DNA from: DASYUM01 sp036001225
Lineage (GTDB): Bacteria > Methylomirabilota > Methylomirabilia > Rokubacteriales > DASRDR01
DNA length: 20,608 nt
Assembly: GCA_036001225.1 (NCBI GenBank)
Contig: DASYUM010000281.1
Location: forward strand, 1 to 20,608
Direction: 5' to 3'
In this document: piece by piece, positions 1 through 6,654 of the stretch
How positions within the stretch are numbered: position 1 is the stretch's first letter
How the letters are laid out: each line of letters starts with the position of its first letter
Notes under the pieces: model-generated
The model's database searches: none
Seen by the model: the letters and a program-made list of their open reading frames with translations, nothing else
Told to the model about the DNA's origin: nothing
Made by a program: the position numbers and the translations under genes

Positions 1-322
1 GCCGCTGGTCGATCATCCGCTGCAGCAGCCGGCGCTCGAGCTCGGTCACCTGCTCCGGGGTCGGGGTCGACTGCTGGTTGTCGCGCAGGTAGAGGGCGAT
101 GGCCTCTTGCAGCTCCGAGATCAGAATGACGTCTTCGTTGACGACCGCCACCACGCGGTCGATGACCGCCTGTTCGGGCGGCAGCGCCGGCGTCGCGCCG
201 GGGGGCAGCAGCAGCGATTTCGCCGCCGGGGCCGGCGGGAGGGCCGGCGGCGCCCCCTTGCAGCCGGCCAGCGTCGTCGTCACGGCCAGCCACACTGCCG
301 CCGTCACTCGCCCGGGCTTCAT
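1..322 (-). CDS. SurA-like peptidyl-prolyl isomerase/chaperone, lipoprotein (partial, C-terminus outside window)
   Basis: The visible 107 residues begin with a short basic and hydrophobic leader ending in the lipobox LAGC (Cys21). A Pro/Ala-rich linker follows to about residue 50, and then a SurA N-terminal domain. Its start reads VIDRVVAVVNEDVILISEL, the usual opening of SurA and related parvulin chaperones, followed by a helix with LERRLLQRMIDQR. SurA family proteins escort outer-membrane proteins across the periplasm. The catalytic parvulin domains would lie beyond base 1. E. coli SurA is soluble, so the lipobox suggests a membrane-anchored variant. The start is the ATG at 322-320, with a modest GAAGGT motif 6 nt upstream. 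It follows mfd at a distance of 103 nt that contains a repeat hairpin. The family call is firm; the exact subfamily cannot be decided from the N-terminus. Confidence 0.85.
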   Translation of the reverse strand, partial: MKPGRVTAAVWLAVTTTLAGCKGAPPALPPAPAAKSLLLPPGATPALPPEQAVIDRVVAVVNEDVILISELQEAIALYLRDNQQSTPTPEQVTELERRLLQRMIDQR

Positions 323-342
323 GTCGGGACCTTCAGCAGGAA

Positions 343-390
343 GGGGAGTCCCAACCACTCCCCCTCCTGGACCTCCCCCGCCTGGGGGTC
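343..390 (-). repeat. Intergenic double-hairpin repeat, family A copy 1
   Basis: The element lies between the mfd stop and the surA-like start. A perfect 7-bp inverted repeat pairs 343-349 (GGGGAGT) with 357-363 (ACTCCCC) around a 7-nt loop. A second stem pairs 375-379 (CCCCC) with 384-388 (GGGGG) around the loop GCCT. Read on the minus strand, the order and wording (CCC..GGGGG..GGTCCAGG..GGGGAGT..loop..ACTCCCC) match the elements at 10503-10550 and 20278-20330. No T-tract follows, so it is not a classical intrinsic terminator. It could protect or trim mRNA ends like REP elements, which is an inference. Confidence 0.7.
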
Positions 391-425
391 GACCGACCGC
401 CGCCCCGCCTTCTTCGGATTCGCCC

Positions 426-3400
426 TCACATCAGTTCCTTGAGCAGCTTCATCAATCCCGCCTGAGTCTCCCGCCACGGCGCCGCCGGAACCGTCGCCTC
501 CAGCACGAAGTCGCGCACCAGTCGGACCCGCTTCCCGTGCCGGCGGAGGAAGGCGAGCAGGCGGTCGGGCGTGAGCGAGCTCGGCGTGGCTCCGCTCGCG
601 AACGTCAGGACTGACCGCCCGCCGCGCACCTCGAGCTTCTCGATCCGCAGCGCCTTGGCCAGGAGCCGCAGGGCGACGACGTCCAGCAGGTGCTCGGCCG
701 CCGTCGGCAGCGGCCCGAAGCGGTCGACCAGCTCCGCCCGCACCTCGGCCAGCTCGGCCTCGCTGCGGAGACCGGCCAGCCGCTTGTAGATCGCCAGGCG
801 CTGGCCGGCCTCGGCCACATAATGCTCGGGCAGGTAGGCCGCCGCGTCCACGGTCACGACCGGGTCCAGCTCCTCCTCGACCGGCTCGCCCCGAAGCTCG
901 CGCACGGCCTCGTCGAGGAGCTTCATGTAGAGGTCGAACCCAACCGCCTCGATCTGCCCGTGCTGCTCGGCGCCCAGCAGGTTGCCGGCCCCCCGGATCT
1001 CCAGATCCCGCAGCGCTACCTTGAGGCCAGAGCCCAGCTCCGTCAACTCCTGAATGACGCGCAGTCGCTTGGCGGCGGTCTCGTCCACGCGCCCGTCGGC
1101 CGGGATCAGGAGATAGGCGTAGGCCTGGAGCCGATCCCGCCCCACCCGGCCGCGCAGCTGGTAGAGCTGGGCCAGCCCGAAGCGGTCGGCTCGATTGATG
1201 ATGATCGTGTTCGAGGCCGGGATGTCGAGCCCCGACTCGACGATGGCGGTCGAGACCAGGACGTCGTATTCGCCGGCGACGTACTGCGTCATCGTCCGCT
1301 CGAGCGCCGCCTCCGGCAACTGGCCGTGGGCGACCGCGATCCGGGCCCGGGGCACCAGCCGCTGGAGCAGCCGGGTCAGCGCCGGCAGCGACTGGATGCG
1401 GTTGTGGACCACGAACACCTGGCCCCCGCGGCTGAGTTCCCGCTCGATGGCGTCCTTGATGACGTGGGAATCGAACCGGCAGACGACGGTGTCCACCGCC
1501 AGCCGGTCGGCGGGCGGGGTCTCGATGACCGACAGGTCGCGGATACCCGACAGCGCCATCGAGAGGGTGCGAGGGATGGGGGTGGCGGTGAGGGTGAGAA
1601 CGTGGACCGTTTTCCGGAGCTGCTTGAGGCGCTCCTTGTGGCTGACGCCGAAGCGGTGCTCCTCATCCACGACGAGGAGGCCGAGGTCCTTGAAGGCGAC
1701 GTCCTTGGAGAGGAGGCGGTGGGTGCCGATCACGATGTCGACCGTTCCGGCCGCCAGCCCGGCCAGGATCGCCTTCTGGTCCTTCGGCGAGCGGAAGCGC
1801 GAGAGCACCTCGACCCGAACCGGATAGGGCGCGAAGCGCTCCCGGAAGGTCGACCAGTGCTGTTGGGCCAGGATGGTCGTCGGCACCAGCATCGCGACCT
1901 GGCGGCCGTCGAGGGCGGCCTTGAGCGCGGCTCGCATGGCGACCTCGGTCTTGCCGTACCCGACGTCGCCGCAGACCAGCCGGTCCATGGGCCGGGGCTT
2001 CTCGAGGTCGGCCCTGACCTCGGCGATGGCCTCGAGCTGGTCGGGGGTCTCCTCGAACGGGAAGGCGGCCTCGAACTCGTGCTGCCAGGGCGTGTCGGGA
2101 CCGACGGCGAACCCGCTCAGGACCTGGCGGGCGGCGTAGAGTTGGAGGAGGTCGCCGGCGATCTGGCGGACCGCGGCCCGGACCGATTCCTTGGTCTTCT
2201 GCCAGCTCGTCCCCCCGAGCTTGTCGATGCGGGCCGGCCCCTCGCCGCCGCCCACGTACTTCGACACCGCCGCCATGCGCTGGACCGGCAGATAGAGGCG
2301 GTCGCTTTCCGCGTAGTCGAGCAGGAGGTAGTCCCCCTCCTGGCCGTCCACGGTCAGCGTCACCAGGCCGGCGTAGCGGCCGATGCCGTGCTCGACGTGG
2401 ACGACGAGGTCGCCCGACGCGAGGTCGGTGAACGCGGTCAGGCCCGAGCCCCGCTGGTAGGCCGGCCGCCGGCGGCCGGTGCGGCGGCTCCCGAACAGCT
2501 CCGTCTCGGTCAGGCAGACCAGCCCGAGGGCCGGGCACTCGAAGCCGGCGTGCGCTCCGCCGACAGCGACCGCGAGCGACTCAGGCGTCAGGAGGGTCGG
2601 GATGACCGGCGCCTCCAGCTCGTGGTCGCGCAGGATCTCCTGCAGGCGGGCCGCCGTCTCGGGCTCGCCGGCCAGGAGACGCACGCGGAAGCCTTCCCCC
2701 CGCCAGGCGGTGACGCTCGCCGCCAGCCGCCGGAACTGACCCCGGAAGCTCTCGACCGAGCGCGTCTCGAGCCGGAAGGTGGCGGTGGCGCCCGTGACCA
2801 GGAGGCCGCACTCCACCCGCGGTCGGCCGGCGATCGCCGCCCCCAGGTCCGGCTCGCCGTCGGCCGGCTCGAGCAGCTGGGGGTCTTCGATCACGCACGG
2901 CGCCTCCGCGGGGAGGTAGGTCAGGAGCGTCGCCGGTCCCACCCCGGCCGGGACCATGGGGAGCACGGCGATCGCCGGGAGCGTCTCGATCGAGCGCTGA
3001 GTCGTGGGATCGAACGCGCGGATGGACTCCACGTCGTCGCCAAACAGCTCGAGCCGGACCGGCGTCGGCCGGGCCGGGGAGAAGAGGTCCACGATGCCGC
3101 CGCGGACGCTCCACTGACCGACCTCGTTCACGGTCTCCACGCGCTCGTAGCCGGCGCCGGCGAGGTGCTCGACGAGCGCCTCCCGGTCGATGGCCTCGCC
3201 GACCGCGATGGTGAGGCGCTGCCGGCGGACGCCCTCAGGCTCGGGCAGCGGACCGGTGACGCCGCGGGGCGTGGTGACCAGCCACAGCGACTCGCCGCGG
3301 AGGAGCCGCTCGAGGAGGGCGGCCCGTTCGGCCTCCTCCTCGCGGTCGGCGCCTCCCCGCCAGAGGGCGGCATGGGGGGCCGGGAAGGCGACGATCTCGG

Positions 3401-3698
3401 TCGCGGCCTTGGTCCCGGTGAGCGCGGCGAAGGCCCGGAGGTCGTCCACCGCCCGGGGGACGCCGAGGCCCGGCGGTACGACGACACACGCCGGCCGTCC
3501 GGCCGGGAGAATCCCTGCCAGGGCCAGGGCCTTGGCGGAACCCCAGAGCCCCTCGAGGACCACCCGGTCGGCGCCCTGGTAGACGGCCTCGCGCGCGCGC
3601 GCGAGGTCGCCCCATTCGAGAAGCGACGGAATGGTTACGGTCAGCACGGAGGATGAAGGCGGCCGGTACGCCGCGGAGGCCGCCGCCATCACCTTCAT
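426..3698 (-). CDS. mfd: Transcription-repair coupling factor Mfd
   Basis: Mfd removes RNA polymerase stalled at DNA lesions and recruits UvrA for nucleotide excision repair. The 1090 residues are close to the family length (E. coli about 1148). An N-terminal UvrB-like region spans roughly residues 1-400. A CarD-type polymerase-interaction domain starts near residue 425 (GDLVVHVEHGIGRYAGL). The RecG-like translocase has Walker A GDVGYGKT near residue 575, DEEH near 678, TATPIPRTL, and motif VI QLRGRVGR near 848. The last 200 residues form the regulatory C-terminal domain. The start chosen is the ATG at 3698-3696; a second ATG three codons later is possible, and neither has a strong ribosome binding site. 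It lies 42 nt after rex and precedes a surA-like gene. All helicase motifs look intact. Confidence 0.98.
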   Translation of the reverse strand: MKVMAAASAAYRPPSSSVLTVTIPSLLEWGDLARAREAVYQGADRVVLEGLWGSAKALALAGILPAGRPACVVVPPGLGVPRAVDDLRAFAALTGTKAATEIVAFPAPHAALWRGGADREEEAERAALLERLLRGESLWLVTTPRGVTGPLPEPEGVRRQRLTIAVGEAIDREALVEHLAGAGYERVETVNEVGQWSVRGGIVDLFSPARPTPVRLELFGDDVESIRAFDPTTQRSIETLPAIAVLPMVPAGVGPATLLTYLPAEAPCVIEDPQLLEPADGEPDLGAAIAGRPRVECGLLVTGATATFRLETRSVESFRGQFRRLAASVTAWRGEGFRVRLLAGEPETAARLQEILRDHELEAPVIPTLLTPESLAVAVGGAHAGFECPALGLVCLTETELFGSRRTGRRRPAYQRGSGLTAFTDLASGDLVVHVEHGIGRYAGLVTLTVDGQEGDYLLLDYAESDRLYLPVQRMAAVSKYVGGGEGPARIDKLGGTSWQKTKESVRAAVRQIAGDLLQLYAARQVLSGFAVGPDTPWQHEFEAAFPFEETPDQLEAIAEVRADLEKPRPMDRLVCGDVGYGKTEVAMRAALKAALDGRQVAMLVPTTILAQQHWSTFRERFAPYPVRVEVLSRFRSPKDQKAILAGLAAGTVDIVIGTHRLLSKDVAFKDLGLLVVDEEHRFGVSHKERLKQLRKTVHVLTLTATPIPRTLSMALSGIRDLSVIETPPADRLAVDTVVCRFDSHVIKDAIERELSRGGQVFVVHNRIQSLPALTRLLQRLVPRARIAVAHGQLPEAALERTMTQYVAGEYDVLVSTAIVESGLDIPASNTIIINRADRFGLAQLYQLRGRVGRDRLQAYAYLLIPADGRVDETAAKRLRVIQELTELGSGLKVALRDLEIRGAGNLLGAEQHGQIEAVGFDLYMKLLDEAVRELRGEPVEEELDPVVTVDAAAYLPEHYVAEAGQRLAIYKRLAGLRSEAELAEVRAELVDRFGPLPTAAEHLLDVVALRLLAKALRIEKLEVRGGRSVLTFASGATPSSLTPDRLLAFLRRHGKRVRLVRDFVLEATVPAAPWRETQAGLMKLLKELM

Positions 3699-3740
3699 TC
3701 TACTACCAGGTTGCCCTCCCCGCCCGCGGATCCCGGGTCG

Positions 3741-4388
3741 TTACCGCGGACCCTGGGCGAGATGAAAGGAGAGGTTCTCCAGCTCGATCGAGAGATCCAC
3801 ATTCTGGAGCCGGACGTCCTTCGGCACTTTGAGACGGGCGGGAGCGAAGTTCAGGATGGCGCGGACGCCGGCGGCCACCAGCCGGTCGGCCACCGTCTGC
3901 GCCGCGTCGGCCGGCACCGCCACGACGCCGATCTGGATCCCGTGCTGCTTCACGATCCGCGGCAACTCGGCGAGCGGCTGGATGGATAGCCCGTCCACCG
4001 AGCGCCCGGCCTTGACGGGGTCGTCGTCCACGATGGCGGCGATGCGGAACCCCTGCCGGGCGAAGCCCCGGTAGTGGAAGAGGGCCGAACCCAGGTTGCC
4101 GAACCCGACCAGCACGACTCGCCACTCCCGATCGAGGCCGAGCAGCCGCTGCAGCTCGGCCCGGAGGCTCGCCACATAGTAGCCGATCCCCCGGATCCCG
4201 AACTCGCCGAAGTAGGCGAGGTCCTTCCGCACCTGGGCCGAGTGGAGGTGGAAGCGCTCGGCCAGTTCCTGGGAGGAGACGGTCTTCACCCCGTCCTCGT
4301 CGAGCTGGGCCAGACAGCGGAGGTAGACGGAGAGACGGCGGACGGTCATCTCGGGAATCTTGGGGATCCGCGACGGGAAGCGCGCCAT
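3741..4388 (-). CDS. rex: Redox-sensing transcriptional repressor Rex
   Basis: Rex is a dimeric repressor that binds DNA when NAD+ is high and leaves it when NADH rises. The 215-residue length is typical. The N-terminal winged helix (about residues 5-85) includes IPKIPEMTVRRLSVYLRCL and the recognition region SSQELAERFHLHSAQVRKDL. A Rossmann domain begins near residue 90, with GFGNLG at about 95-100 as the dinucleotide-binding loop and an acidic IVDDDP at the end of the second strand. The start ATG at 4388 keeps the conserved IPK..TVRRL segment; ribosome binding sequence is weak. The gene follows atpE after 55 nt, which contain a 10-bp hairpin, and precedes mfd. A Rex-like operator lies upstream of the atp genes (6263-6280), so it may control its own operon. 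Confidence 0.96.
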   Translation of the reverse strand: MARFPSRIPKIPEMTVRRLSVYLRCLAQLDEDGVKTVSSQELAERFHLHSAQVRKDLAYFGEFGIRGIGYYVASLRAELQRLLGLDREWRVVLVGFGNLGSALFHYRGFARQGFRIAAIVDDDPVKAGRSVDGLSIQPLAELPRIVKQHGIQIGVVAVPADAAQTVADRLVAAGVRAILNFAPARLKVPKDVRLQNVDLSIELENLSFHLAQGPR

Positions 4389-4404
4389 GCCGAGCGACGG
4401 CGGG

Positions 4405-4434
4405 CCGGCGGGCGACAGGCTGGCCGCCCGCCGG
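4405..4434 (-). terminator. Hairpin between atpE and rex
   Basis: A perfect 10-bp inverted repeat pairs 4405-4414 (CCGGCGGGCG) with 4425-4434 (CGCCCGCCGG) around a 10-nt loop. It begins 9 nt after the atpE stop and ends 16 nt before the rex start. No T-run follows on the minus strand, so it may attenuate, stabilise the atp message, or do nothing. Confidence 0.4.
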
Positions 4435-4443
4435 CGGCCGAGT

Positions 4444-4773
4444 CTATTTGAACGGGTTGGCGAAGAGCAGGATGATCGCGATGACGAGCGTGTAGATCGC
4501 GAGCGACTCGATGAGGGCCAGCCCGATGATCATGGCGGTCTGGATCCGGCCGGCGGCCCCCGGCTGGCGCGCCATGCCCTCCAGGGCCGCCGCGATCGCC
4601 CGCCCCTGGCCGAGGCCGCAGAGCCCGGCCGCCACCGCCATGCCGATTCCGGCGGCGATCACCGTGAACGGGCCGAGCCAGGACCCGGTCGGGCCCTCGA
4701 CCGCCGCCTGGGCGGAGGCGACGCCTCCCAAGAGCCCGAAGGCCAGCACCAGCAGCATCAGGACGATTCGCAC
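4444..4773 (-). CDS. atpE: F0F1 ATP synthase subunit c
   Basis: This is the proteolipid forming the rotor ring of ATP synthase. A GTG start at 4773-4771 is preferred because AGGAGG lies 6 nt upstream; it gives 109 residues. The first 24 residues (ending ASAQA) look like a cleavable leader, making the primary product longer than the usual 75-90. Helix one contains GLGQGRAI and the polar loop ARQP. Helix two carries the ion-binding carboxylate Glu89 in ALIESLAIYTLV, ending in FANPF. Gln56, Glu89, Ser90 and the Tyr five residues after the Glu resemble part of the sodium-binding set. The threonine found in sodium rings at the residue after the Ser is Leu here, so proton coupling remains likely. 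It follows atpB by 36 nt and is the last atp gene of this cluster. Confidence 0.95.
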   Translation of the reverse strand: MRIVLMLLVLAFGLLGGVASAQAAVEGPTGSWLGPFTVIAAGIGMAVAAGLCGLGQGRAIAAALEGMARQPGAAGRIQTAMIIGLALIESLAIYTLVIAIILLFANPFK

Positions 4774-4809
4774 GACCCTCCTCCTTTCCCGCGCCAAGGC
4801 GCGAGGAAC

Positions 4810-5610
4810 TCAGTGGTGGGCGGCCGCCTCGGCGCCGTGAGCCGCGGACCCGTGGCCCGGCTCCGACCCGTGCTCGGCCTCGAGGGCCCCCGCGATGTAC
4901 ATCATCGACAGCATGACGAAGATGAAGGCCTGGAGGAACGCGACCAGGAGCTTCAACGGGAACAGGAAGCCGACGGTAAAGGCGATAGCCGTCAGCGTTC
5001 CAAAACTGCCGATCAGCCAGCCCAGCACTCCGGCCACCCCGGAGAGGGCCCAGCCGGCGAGGCCCACCGTCATGAAGAAGAACGCCGAGAGCAGGATGTG
5101 GCCCCCCAGCATGTTGCCGAAGAGCCGCATGGTCAAGGACAGCGGCCGGGCCAGGTGGCTGATCACCTCGATCGGGAACATGAGCGGCGCCAGCGCCGGC
5201 ATCGGCCCCGTGAAGTGCCGGAGATACGGCCAGAAGCGGTGTTTGCGGATCCCGATCCAATGATAGGTGAAGAAGACGACGAGCGCGCAGGCCGCCGTGG
5301 TGTTGAGGTTGTCGGTCGGCGCGGTGAAGCCAGGAACCAGGCCGAGCAGGTTGGAGGCGAAGATGTAGAGGCCGAGCGTCGCGATGAGGGGAAGGAAGCG
5401 CCGGCCTTCAGGGCCGATCACGTCGTCGATGAGAGTCAGCACGAACTCGAGCGCGGCTTCCATCGCGTTCTGGAGCCCGGTCGGCACCAGCCCCGGCCGC
5501 CGGGCCGCGGCCACGCCGACCGCGATCAGGATCGCCATCACCAGCCAGGTGAAGGCGACGTGGTGGGGAATGCCGAAGGTGTTGAAGACCGGCGGCTCGA
5601 GGACGCCCAT
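4810..5610 (-). CDS. atpB: F0F1 ATP synthase subunit a
   Basis: Subunit a forms the stator ion channel next to the c ring. The 266-residue product is multi-spanning, with the hallmark segment SLTMRLFGNMLGGHILL; Arg162 in it corresponds to the essential stator arginine. The C-terminal helices contain AFLQAFIFVMLSMMYIAGAL, as expected. The last 20 or so residues are a His/Glu/Ala-rich cytoplasmic or periplasmic tail (AAHGAEAAAHH), which is unusual but of unknown meaning. The ATG at 5610-5608 is used because the preceding atpI-like stop overlaps it as TGATG, giving coupled translation. The reading frame stays open upstream, but that stretch encodes the atpI-like protein in another frame. Confidence 0.97.
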   Translation of the reverse strand: MGVLEPPVFNTFGIPHHVAFTWLVMAILIAVGVAAARRPGLVPTGLQNAMEAALEFVLTLIDDVIGPEGRRFLPLIATLGLYIFASNLLGLVPGFTAPTDNLNTTAACALVVFFTYHWIGIRKHRFWPYLRHFTGPMPALAPLMFPIEVISHLARPLSLTMRLFGNMLGGHILLSAFFFMTVGLAGWALSGVAGVLGWLIGSFGTLTAIAFTVGFLFPLKLLVAFLQAFIFVMLSMMYIAGALEAEHGSEPGHGSAAHGAEAAAHH

Positions 5611-5996
5611 CAGGGCGCCTCCGGCCGCAGGCCTTCGGCGACCACGACCGCCGGCAGCGCGGTCAGCGACAGCAGGAGGCCGACCAGGCCCAGCCGGCCG
5701 CCCGCGGCGGCCAGGCCGAGGACGAGACCGACGGCGCCGAAGCGGGCGCCGCTCCCCACCACCCAGAGCGCCCGCCGGAACGGCCCGCCGCCGGCCAACC
5801 CCCGGAGGGCCAGCCCGGCCGTCCAGCGGAGCCAGAGGAAGTTGCCGATCGTGACGGCCCCGCCGAACAGCGCCCCGGCGGCCTGATCGGCGCCGGCCAG
5901 CCCCCAGCTGGCGCCGGCGACCAGGGCGACGAGCCCCGCCGTCCCCGCGCACACCCGGTACGCCAGCTCGCGATCCAGCTCACGGTCCTCGGTCAC
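5610..5996 (-). CDS. ATP synthase I-type membrane protein (AtpI-like)
   Basis: This small membrane protein has 128 residues and about four predicted helices (CAGTAGLVALVAGASWGLAG, AGALFGGAVTIGNFLWLRW, ALWVVGSGARFGAVGLVLGL and LGLVGLLLSLTALPAVVV). AtpI proteins assist assembly of the c ring or import of Mg2+ and usually sit first or second in atp operons. The start is the GTG at 5996-5994, preceded by GAGGAG at a 7-nt spacing; it overlaps the end of the atpZ-like gene by 17 nt. It ends in a 1-nt overlap with atpB. Sequence conservation in this family is low, so the call rests on position, size and topology. A longer in-frame start at 6056 is possible but lacks a good ribosome binding site. Confidence 0.75.
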   Translation of the reverse strand: MTEDRELDRELAYRVCAGTAGLVALVAGASWGLAGADQAAGALFGGAVTIGNFLWLRWTAGLALRGLAGGGPFRRALWVVGSGARFGAVGLVLGLAAAGGRLGLVGLLLSLTALPAVVVAEGLRPEAP

Positions 5997-6231
5997 GGTC
6001 GCGCTCCTCGCCGAACAGACCCGCCGCGCGGAAGAGGTTGACGAAACCCGCCGCAATGCCGAACAGGAGGCCGATCAGCAGGAATACGGGAGAGGTGCCC
6101 AGCCACCTGTCCAGGTAGTACCCCCCCACGAGCCCCAACACGGTCGACGCCACCAGCGTGAGCCCCACGCCGCTGAGGACGCCGATCTGCCGGATCCAGC
6201 GCCGGTCGGGCGGGGGTTCCCCGGCGGTCAT
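5980..6231 (-). CDS. AtpZ/AtpI family small membrane protein
   Basis: The predicted 83-residue protein has two hydrophobic helices, GVLSGVGLTLVASTVLGLVGGYYLD and FLLIGLLFGIAAGFVNLFR (given here only as ends of longer runs). The GYYLDRWLGTSP loop between them is a hallmark of the AtpZ/AtpI family (F0F1-ATPase assembly or Mg2+/Ca2+ transport subunit). The start is the ATG at 6231-6229, because GGAGG lies 7 nt upstream; an in-frame extension to 6342 would read through a promoter-like region. It is the first gene of the atp cluster. Its C-terminus is charged (GEERDRDRGP). Confidence 0.8.
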   Translation of the reverse strand: MTAGEPPPDRRWIRQIGVLSGVGLTLVASTVLGLVGGYYLDRWLGTSPVFLLIGLLFGIAAGFVNLFRAAGLFGEERDRDRGP

Positions 6232-6262
6232 GGGCGAGCCTCCGGAGCCGTCCGAGAGGGGC

Positions 6263-6280
6263 TTGTGAACAGAAACACTA
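6263..6280 (-). promoter_or_regulatory. Candidate Rex operator upstream of the atp genes
   Basis: The plus strand reads TTGTGAACAGAAACACTA. The first seven bases are a perfect half-site of the Rex consensus (TTGTGAA, 4-nt spacer, TTCACAA), and the second half matches at 4 of 7 positions including the CAC core. It lies 32 nt upstream of the atpZ-like ATG and overlaps a weak -10-like TATGCT on the minus strand at 6279-6284. The rex gene is downstream in the same orientation. Binding by Rex is an inference. Confidence 0.45.
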
Positions 6281-6350
6281 GCATAGCCCACCGCAGCGGG
6301 CAACCCCGGCACCGCCCGGATGGAGCCCGCCGGAACGACCACGCGCTAAG

Positions 6351-6440
6351 CATTTCCGAACGCCGAGGGTGGATGTTCCGCTCCCGAGCGCCGGCTCTGC
6401 CGGCGCAGCGTAAAAGGGGAGCATCGGGTCCCTACACCCC
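6351..6440 (-). repeat. Repeat family B, copy 1 (with degraded family D hairpin)
   Basis: On the minus strand the element opens with GGGGGGTGT..ACCCGATGCTCCCC, then GCTGCGCCGGC..GCCGGCGC, then CTCGGGAGCGGAACATCC..CTCGGCG. The core hairpin at 6388-6406 has an 8-bp stem and a 3-nt loop. The same order of blocks appears near 17150-17260, and the core with its right flank near 6490-6541. Confidence 0.65.
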
Positions 6441-6489
6441 CCAAAAGAAGCTGGGAGCCTGTCGGAGATTCGGCCGCCGACCGTCTGCA

Positions 6490-6541
6490 GTACCGCCGAC
6501 CGTCAGGTGGTCCGCTCCGAGCGCGGGCTTTGCCCGCGCAA
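6490..6541 (-). repeat. Repeat family B, copy 2
   Basis: The core hairpin at 6521-6539 has arms GCGCGGGC and GCCCGCGC and a TTT loop. It is followed on the minus strand by CTCGGAGCGGACCACCTGAC and GGTCGGCGG, matching copies 1 and 3. Stem bases differ between copies while pairing is kept. Confidence 0.7.
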
Positions 6542-6542
6542 T

Positions 6543-6602
6543 CTTTGGGTTCGCGCGCCTCGTCGCGCCCCCCAGCCCCGCGACGTCCTGCGGCGCGCCC
6601 TT
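6543..6602 (+). repeat. Repeat family C, single copy downstream of the ABC operon
   Basis: Read on the plus strand this copy runs TTGGGTTCGCGCGCC, a GC-rich variable middle, CCCCAGCCCCGCGACGTCC, then GCGGCGCGCCC. It matches the two tandem copies at 11721-11840 with a 2-nt gap and a few substitutions, in the same orientation. Confidence 0.65.
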
Positions 6603-6621
6603 CTTTTCTCCTGGGGAGGCC

Positions 6622-6649
6622 TCGGAGGGGTGTTCCGACACCCCTCCGA
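6622..6649 (-). terminator. Strong hairpin just after the ABC permease stop (family D)
   Basis: A 12-bp perfect stem (6622-6633 with 6638-6649) closes a 4-nt loop. It begins 5 nt after the permease TAG. A nearly identical hairpin follows the ugpB stop at 17235-17260. There is no T-tract after it, so a role as transcript-end protector or Rho-linked stop is possible as well as termination. Confidence 0.55.
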
Positions 6650-6654
6650 AGTAA

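Larger units (their letters stand above)
6232..6654. other. Non-coding region between the ABC permease and the atp genes
   Basis: This 423-nt stretch separates the ABC operon end from the atp cluster. From right to left it holds a strong hairpin after the permease stop, one copy of repeat family C, two copies of repeat family B, and the atp leader with the Rex-like site. Short open frames here, such as one ending at 6432, consist only of repeat sequence and are not considered genes. Confidence 0.8.

Noticed and set aside
690..3656. Open frame of 988 codons on the plus strand opposite mfd
   Set aside because: Long antisense frames are expected in GC-rich genes with strong third-position bias. 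The translation is rich in Arg, Gly and Asp without domains, and mfd is beyond doubt.
5980..6342. Longer version of the atpZ-like gene starting at 6342
   Set aside because: The extra 37 residues run across the Rex-like site and promoter region, while the ATG at 6231 has GGAGG at the right spacing.
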